This document shows positions 59,437 through 64,000 of a DNA stretch of 64,000 nt, one piece after another; the first letter of the stretch is position 1, and each line of letters opens with the position of its first letter. The DNA is from Halobacteriales archaeon QH_7_65_31. Lineage in GTDB: Archaea > Halobacteriota > Halobacteria > Halobacteriales > Haloarculaceae. The stretch spans positions 186,001 through 250,000 of the forward strand of contig PXQU01000013.1 of the NCBI GenBank assembly GCA_003021785.1, in the 5' to 3' direction. Position numbers and translations under genes: made by a program. The notes beneath the pieces were generated by a model. The model did no database searches. It saw only the letters and a program-made list of their open reading frames with translations, and was not told where the DNA came from.

Positions 59437-60570
59437 TCAGGCCGTCTCGTCGAGCGCGGGATCGAACTGTACGACGTTCTGCATATCGCTGTCGTCCACG
59501 TCCTCGAAGGCGTGGCGGGCGATCGTACGGCGATGCACTTCGTCTGCGCCGTCGACGATACGGAACGGTCGGACGGCCTCGTAAAAATGCGCGACGGGGA
59601 GGTCCTTGCCGATACCGTTTCCACCCAGACACTGGACGGCGAGGTCCATGATCTCGTTCGTCACGTTCGCGGTGAACATCTTGGCCATCGCGACCTCGAT
59701 TCGGGCGTCGCTCTCGTCGAGCTCGCGGGCAGCGTGACGCACCATCGTCCGCGCGCCGTGAAGCTCGGTCTCCGCGGTCGCGATACGGTGGCGTAGCGCC
59801 CGGCCACCGCCGAGGCGAAGCTGTGCGAGCCGGAACCCCTTGTTCTCATCGCCCAGCAGGTTCTCCTCGGGGACACGGACGTTGTCGAACTTGATCTCGG
59901 CGTGCCCGAGTGACACGTCGACAATGCCGTGGCCGCCGAGATGCGGGATATTGCGGACGACATCGACGCCGTCGGTGTCCGTCGGCACGAGAATGATAGA
60001 GGTTCCCTCGTACGGATGGGCGTCGAGATCAGTCCGGGCCATCACGAGCAGGAAATCGGCGTTGTAGCCGTCCGACGACCACCACTTGTGGCCGTTGATG
60101 ACGTACTCGTCCCCGTCCTTGATAGCGGTCGTGCGGAGCATCTTCGGATCGGAGCCGCCGCCGTCCGTCGGCTCCGTCATCGAAAACGCGGACTGCAGCT
60201 CACCCTGCACGAGCGGGCGGAGATACTCCTCTTTCTGGGCCTCGGTCCCCGCCATTTCGAGGGTGTGCATGTTCCCCTCCTGTGGTGCGTTCGCGCGGAT
60301 GGAAAGCGCACCCCACAGCGAGCGACCGACCTGCTCGAAGGAGGGAAGCATATCGCTGAACTCCAGCCCCTGACCGCCGTACTCCTCTGAGACCTGTGGT
60401 GCAAACAGGTCGCGCTCTTTCGCCATCTCCCAGCATTCGTGGAGCTCCTTCTCAGAGATGAGCTCGCCGGTACGGAGCGCCTCCCGCTCGCGAGGGAGCA
60501 CGACCTCCTCCATGAAATCCTCGACACGGCCGGCGACTTCCTTGGCTTTCGCAGAGTCGTGATACTCCAT
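59437..60570 (-). CDS. Acyl-CoA dehydrogenase (ACAD11-like)
   Basis: A 377-residue flavoprotein from the ATG at 60570 (MEYHDSAKAKEVAGRVEDF); a GTG at 60582 would add four residues. EEYGGQGLEFSDMLPSFEQV near residue 66, the FAD loop SAFSMTEPTDGGGSDP near 130, HKWWSSDGYNADFLLVMART near 158 and QCLGGNGIGKDLPVAHFYEA then RPFRIVDGADEVHRRTIAR near 325-350 are complete. It resembles ACAD10/11 enzymes that act on long or 4-hydroxy acyl-CoAs and pair with phosphotransferases like the one at 20971-22044. A TATA-like CATATAGAG lies near 60670. Confidence 0.92.
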   Translation of the reverse strand: MEYHDSAKAKEVAGRVEDFMEEVVLPREREALRTGELISEKELHECWEMAKERDLFAPQVSEEYGGQGLEFSDMLPSFEQVGRSLWGALSIRANAPQEGNMHTLEMAGTEAQKEEYLRPLVQGELQSAFSMTEPTDGGGSDPKMLRTTAIKDGDEYVINGHKWWSSDGYNADFLLVMARTDLDAHPYEGTSIILVPTDTDGVDVVRNIPHLGGHGIVDVSLGHAEIKFDNVRVPEENLLGDENKGFRLAQLRLGGGRALRHRIATAETELHGARTMVRHAARELDESDARIEVAMAKMFTANVTNEIMDLAVQCLGGNGIGKDLPVAHFYEAVRPFRIVDGADEVHRRTIARHAFEDVDDSDMQNVVQFDPALDETA

Positions 60571-60738
60571 ATCACAGTTCACGACCGGAACTATGTAAAA
60601 CTGTATCCGTTCGCTCGCAACTGCAAGCGGAACCGCGACCGCAGGTTTACGCTGTAGTCGAATTCTCTCTATATGGTTTCAGCTGTTGAGTGGCAGTGGT
60701 GTACAGCAGACAGCTGTTCGACAGTCACCGCCATCACG

Positions 60739-62217
60739 TCACTCCTGTGGGGAGTAGTTCGGTGCTTCGTCGGTGATCATCACGTCGTGTGGATGGCCCT
60801 CGGTCTGTCCGGCCGAAGAGACTCGGACGAACTCTGCTCGCTCCTTGAAGCCGGGGATCGTCTCCGCGCCCACGTAGCCCATCCCCGAGCGCATCCCGCC
60901 GACGAGCTGGTGGAGTTCCGATTCCAGTGACCCTTTGTACGGCGTGGCGGCTTCGACGCCTTCGGGGACGAACTCCTCGTCTTCTTCCGTCTCTTTGAGA
61001 TAGCGATCACCGCCCCCCTCGCTCATCGCCCCGACACTGCCCATCCCACGATACTGTTTGTACTTCTTCCCCTGCATCGTGATGACGCGACCCGGGGCCT
61101 CGTCCGTGCCGGCGAAGTAGGAGCCGAGCATGACAGCATCAGCACCGGCGGCGATCGCCTTGATCGCGTCACCGGAGTAGCGAATCCCACCGTCTGCGAT
61201 GACCGGCACGTCCTCACGCACCGCGACGTCGGCCACCTCGGCGACGGCGGTGATCTGTGGCATCCCTGCTCCGGAGACGACGCGAGTCGTACAGATGGAG
61301 CCGGGACCGATCCCGACTTTCAGGCCGTCGGCGAAGTCGACGGCCGCCTCTGCCGCCTCGCGCGTGCCGACGTTCCCGACGACCACGTCGGCAGTGACGT
61401 CGGCCGTGATCTCTCGTGCGGAGTCGAGCACGTCGAGGTTGTGCGCGTGTGCGCAGTCGATGAAGACGATATCGACGCCGGCAGCATCGACGGCAGTCGC
61501 ACGATCCGTCTCGAACGGACCGACAGCGGCCCCGACGCGGAGCTTCCCCTCGTCGTCGCGGGCGGCGTTGTCGTACTCACGGCGTGAGAGGATTCCGCTC
61601 ATCGTGACGAGTCCCGTCAGTCGGCTCTCGTCGTCAACGACGGGGACCCGCTCGATCTTGTGCTCGTACATGAGTTCGAGCGCGTCACGCGCCTCGATTC
61701 CCTCGCCCGCAGTGATGACCTCGTCGGTCATCGCCTCGCGCACGGAGTCGTCTTCCGCGATACCGATGTACGGACGAATATCAGTCCCGGAGATGATCCC
61801 GAGCACCTCGTCGTCGCCGTTGACGACCGGCGCACCGGAGACGCCGGCACGCCCCATCAGCCGGTCGACCTCCTCGACCGTCATCTCGGGGGACGCGGTG
61901 ACCACGTCCCGGATGATAAGCTCGTCGGCGCGTTTCACCTCGGCGACCGCCTCGGCGCTCTCCTCGATGCTCATGTTCCGGTGGATGACGCCGAGTCCGC
62001 CCTGTCGCGCAATCTCCGTCGCAAGAGGCGCCTCGCTCACCGTGTCCATCGCCGCTGACAGCACGGGGACGTTCAGCTCGACGTTCCGGGAGACTCGGGT
62101 GCTGGTGTCTGCCGCGTCCGGCTCGACGCGCGACTCCTTCGGACGAAGTAGCACGTCGTCGAAGGTCAGCGCCTCTGGTACGGTGAGCTTCTGCGAGAAT
62201 CTGTTGTCTTCTACCAT
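60739..62217 (-). CDS. guaB: Inosine-5'-monophosphate dehydrogenase
   Basis: A 492-residue enzyme that oxidises IMP to XMP, the first step to GMP. Start MVEDNRFSQKLTVPEALTF, with the ATG at 62217; the longer frame is not conserved. The catalytic cysteine is in KVGIGPGSICTTRVVSG near residue 298. Two CBS domains lie between residues about 95 and 215 (SPEMTVEEVDRLM, GIISGTDIRPYI; RVPVVDDESRLTGLVT). GKKYKQYRGMGSVGAMSEGG near 388 (shortened YRGMGSVGAM) is the flap with the catalytic Arg/Tyr region. Divergent from the Tat lipoprotein gene. Confidence 0.96.
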   Translation of the reverse strand: MVEDNRFSQKLTVPEALTFDDVLLRPKESRVEPDAADTSTRVSRNVELNVPVLSAAMDTVSEAPLATEIARQGGLGVIHRNMSIEESAEAVAEVKRADELIIRDVVTASPEMTVEEVDRLMGRAGVSGAPVVNGDDEVLGIISGTDIRPYIGIAEDDSVREAMTDEVITAGEGIEARDALELMYEHKIERVPVVDDESRLTGLVTMSGILSRREYDNAARDDEGKLRVGAAVGPFETDRATAVDAAGVDIVFIDCAHAHNLDVLDSAREITADVTADVVVGNVGTREAAEAAVDFADGLKVGIGPGSICTTRVVSGAGMPQITAVAEVADVAVREDVPVIADGGIRYSGDAIKAIAAGADAVMLGSYFAGTDEAPGRVITMQGKKYKQYRGMGSVGAMSEGGGDRYLKETEEDEEFVPEGVEAATPYKGSLESELHQLVGGMRSGMGYVGAETIPGFKERAEFVRVSSAGQTEGHPHDVMITDEAPNYSPQE

Positions 62218-62386
62218 GTAAACGGTGCACGGCCACGTCTGAAAAGCATTCCGAGAGATACGATACCAGACCCGTGTGAACATATATCACGTAGTGCGAT
62301 TCGATAGCGCGTCCGGGGTCGCAGGCTCGTTCGCCGCCGGTTCGCGCGTCCGAACTGTTAAGCCCGTAGCGTTGACATCCGGGGCT

Positions 62387-63496
62387 ATGCAACGAAGACG
62401 GTTCCTGCAGGCCGCTGGGGCTGCAGGTCTGGGTGTGACGGCCGGTTGCTCGTCGGTCAGCGAAGCGATACCGGAGACGGGGCCGGCGGCCGACTTCCCG
62501 TTCCCGCCGGGCTGGGGACCCGACGGCGTGCAGAAGCCGAAGGTCGCGTTCCGCTACCACGACAGGGCGCTCGCCGACAAGCCGTTCACGGCGACGTTCG
62601 AGATACCCGGACTCGGCGACGACGGCGGCGTCATCGACAGCGCCGGAACTGGCGAACGGCGTCAGTCGGTCGTCGATAACCCCGAGTCGTACTACACCGA
62701 GCTCTACCGGGAGCCCGGCGTCAAGTACGCGGGCGTCTCAGCGGACGCCGACGACCGGTTCTCTCACCTCACGGTCGGCGACTGGGAGACCGGCTCCCGG
62801 TTCCCGGACGCGCTGCGGAAGGGCGTCGGCATCGTGTTCAAGCGCGCGCTCTCCCTGCCGTTCGGCGCCGGGAGCTTCGAGGTCCGCGACGAGGACGAGG
62901 ACCCGCGGGTGGGCGTGTTCACGGTGGACAGCATCCCCGACGACAAGAACTGGACCGGTCTTGAGGAACTCCGCATCGAAATCGGCGCCGCCGGCGCCAT
63001 CCGCGACATCGAAGCCCGGTTCACGCCGAACAGCGCTACCCAAGACGCCGATCAGATGGTGTATAGCTACGACCTCACGCTCGGCGAGTCGCCACCCGAC
63101 GAGCGCGTACAGCGGCCCGAGAGACTGACGAAACTCCCGACGTTCGGGGTGGATTTCCAGCAGGACAACCGCGTCATGGCCGTGACGAACACCGGCGGCA
63201 GCCCGGTCGGAGGCGAGGACACCGGGATGGAGGCGTTCGGTATCGGCCCGGACGAAAGACGCACTGATGTCGACTTGGAACCGGTCGGGACGCTTCCCGC
63301 GGGCGAGACAGCGTACGTCGCCGGTGGCGACGACGGCCTGCAGATGACCGCATCACCCCCCGAGAGCGTCGACGGACGGCCGCCGCTCGCTGGCGAGCTC
63401 GCGGTGCGATTCCACTACTACCACGAGCGCGAGGACGAGGTCGGCGGCCCCTACGAGGTCCAGTACTCAACGGACTGCGACGGCCTGAACTGCTGA
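62387..63496 (+). CDS. Secreted Tat lipoprotein of unknown function
   Basis: A 369-residue protein. MQRRRFLQAAGAAGLGVTAG then CSS gives a twin-arginine signal with lipobox; the ATG at 62387 fits it, while the longer frame does not. The mature protein is beta-rich and acidic with no catalytic motif: FPPGWGPDGVQKPKVAFRYH, FDVRDEDEDPRVGVFTVDSI-like strands, NRVMAVTNTGGSPVGGED. The C-terminus DCDGLNC has two cysteines that could form a disulfide. Family unknown; haloarchaeal surface lipoprotein by style. Confidence 0.8.
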   Translation: MQRRRFLQAAGAAGLGVTAGCSSVSEAIPETGPAADFPFPPGWGPDGVQKPKVAFRYHDRALADKPFTATFEIPGLGDDGGVIDSAGTGERRQSVVDNPESYYTELYREPGVKYAGVSADADDRFSHLTVGDWETGSRFPDALRKGVGIVFKRALSLPFGAGSFEVRDEDEDPRVGVFTVDSIPDDKNWTGLEELRIEIGAAGAIRDIEARFTPNSATQDADQMVYSYDLTLGESPPDERVQRPERLTKLPTFGVDFQQDNRVMAVTNTGGSPVGGEDTGMEAFGIGPDERRTDVDLEPVGTLPAGETAYVAGGDDGLQMTASPPESVDGRPPLAGELAVRFHYYHEREDEVGGPYEVQYSTDCDGLNC

Positions 63497-63548
63497 CCGC
63501 GTCCGCCTGAGTGACCAGCGAGAGCCGCTTCATCACTCAGTTCCACGC

Positions 63549-63556
63549 AATACTTA
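63549..63556 (+). promoter_or_regulatory. TATA box of the small protein gene
   Basis: CTTATATG, 26-33 bases before the ATG at 63582. It supports the shorter start, because an ATG at 63558 would fall before the transcription start. Confidence 0.55.
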
Positions 63557-63581
63557 TATGAGATACGCCGTAGCTTCGCGT

Positions 63582-63773
63582 ATGGACGCCGCATGTTCCA
63601 ACGTGGCCCGTGTTGCCGGAACGAGTACACACTCCGTAGACACGACAGCGACAAAGCTCACGTTCGGAACAGCGGCCTGGTTCGCGTTCGACTGGCTCGG
63701 TCTCGCTCGGCAGCGACTGGGCTATCGCGACGCTGACCACCCACCGGCGACGGGGTATCGCCCGCAGCCCTGA
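63582..63773 (+). CDS. Small protein with one membrane-like segment
   Basis: A 63-residue protein, start MDAACSNVARVAGTSTHSVD, central stretch LTFGTAAWFAFDWLGLARQR that could be a short membrane or amphipathic helix, and a Pro-rich end HPPATGYRPQP. I do not recognise it. The stop is directly followed by the ATG of the next gene (63774), so the two are co-translated. Confidence 0.55.
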   Translation: MDAACSNVARVAGTSTHSVDTTATKLTFGTAAWFAFDWLGLARQRLGYRDADHPPATGYRPQP

Positions 63774-64000
63774 ATGAGCGTCTCGAAACACCCGATCGCG
63801 GTTCGTCTCGAGCAGCAGGTCGGCGAGGGGACCCGACTGCTCGCGACAGTGATGTGTCTCCCGCTCGTCGACGGCATCTTTCCGGCCCTCGTGCTCGCGG
63901 GCGGGCTCTCGACCGCGCTCGGGATTCTGGAAGTCGGACTGCTCGTCTTCGGCGGGTCGGCGACGCTGGCGGTCGTCCTCGCCGAGATGGAGGGGACGCG
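63774..64000 (+). CDS. DUF5794-like membrane protein, 3' end outside the window
   Basis: The first 75 codons are visible: MSVSKHPIAVRLEQQVGEGT, then RLLATVMCLPLVDGIFPALV, then LAGGLSTALGILEVGLLVFG and ATLAVVLAEMEGT. At least two membrane helices. I believe this matches the haloarchaeal family DUF5794, whose function is unknown. It immediately follows the small-protein gene. Confidence 0.7.
   Translation, partial: MSVSKHPIAVRLEQQVGEGTRLLATVMCLPLVDGIFPALVLAGGLSTALGILEVGLLVFGGSATLAVVLAEMEGT

Noticed and set aside
1-64000. CRISPR array
   Set aside because: No regularly spaced direct repeats of suitable length were seen, and no cas genes are present.

Overview
The window is chromosomal DNA of a halophilic archaeon (class Halobacteria). 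The evidence is high GC, strongly acidic proteins, archaea-specific genes (gatE, dph2, mptE, a METTL5-like rRNA methyltransferase), twin-arginine lipoprotein signals, start codons placed about 25 nt after TATA boxes (leaderless genes), a tRNA gene without encoded CCA, and IS1341-type tnpB with its characteristic hairpin ends.

Layout. 1-1.9 kb: a winged-helix regulator (cut by the left edge) coupled to a nucleotidyltransferase, then a SWIM zinc-finger remnant. 2-8.7 kb: housekeeping genes fumC, gatE, trmJ, a zinc-motif protein, and the pterin/folate pair folP and mptE, with a strong hairpin in front of mptE. 8.7-18.7 kb: acyl-CoA ligase, two SDR oxidoreductases, D-2-hydroxyacid dehydrogenase, HpcH/HpaI aldolase, ThDP decarboxylase, MATE exporter, msrA, with an IS200/IS605 remnant at 11.5-11.7 kb. 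18.7-27.4 kb: a broken MBL hydrolase, HAD hydrolase, glutaredoxin-like protein, phosphotransferase, MFS, rhomboid protease, rRNA methyltransferase, dph2 and a YlbF-like protein. 27.6-31.4 kb: a tyrosine recombinase with an RHH-like partner, a glycosyltransferase, a HIT remnant and an MBL hydrolase. 31.4-33.9 kb: a complete-looking tnpB element followed by an AT-rich, decayed stretch with a frameshifted membrane-protein gene.

33.9-42.8 kb: an iron-type ABC uptake operon on the minus strand. It runs from a GT75-like glycosyltransferase read in frame into a Tat lipoprotein binding protein, through the permease, a polytopic GT39-like membrane protein and a gluconate-dehydrogenase-subunit-3-like protein to the ATPase. 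A damaged MFS exporter is transcribed divergently. Between them are two palindromes TTAGG-N4-CCTAA typical of DtxR-family iron repressors. 42.8-51.4 kb: thiolase plus DUF35 partner, nitrilase, MaoC dehydratase, a frameshifted MazG-like gene, YbaK deacylase, a FilR1-type regulator, a PRC-barrel protein and a TrkA-N/DHH protein.

51.5-59.4 kb: an accessory island that begins at tRNA-Lys(CUU) and has no recognisable integrase. Its left half is a tight operon of five genes, each preceded by a near-identical Shine-Dalgarno sequence: a 39-codon zinc ribbon, a multi-zinc-ribbon protein, a DUF6884 protein, a DUF488 protein and a 553-residue protein with a winged helix. A 410-base hairpin-rich noncoding region separates it from leftward genes: a DUF2441-like protein, a CARDB-type lipoprotein, and a run of tiny genes including two tandem paralogues with the same leader. 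59.4-64 kb returns to core genes: acyl-CoA dehydrogenase, guaB, a Tat lipoprotein and a membrane protein cut by the right edge.

At least five reading frames in the window are broken or shifted (MBL hydrolase, MFS, MazG, a small membrane protein, and possibly the glycosyltransferase/binding-protein junction). This points either to active gene decay or to sequence errors, and should be settled before the fusion and pseudogene calls are relied on.
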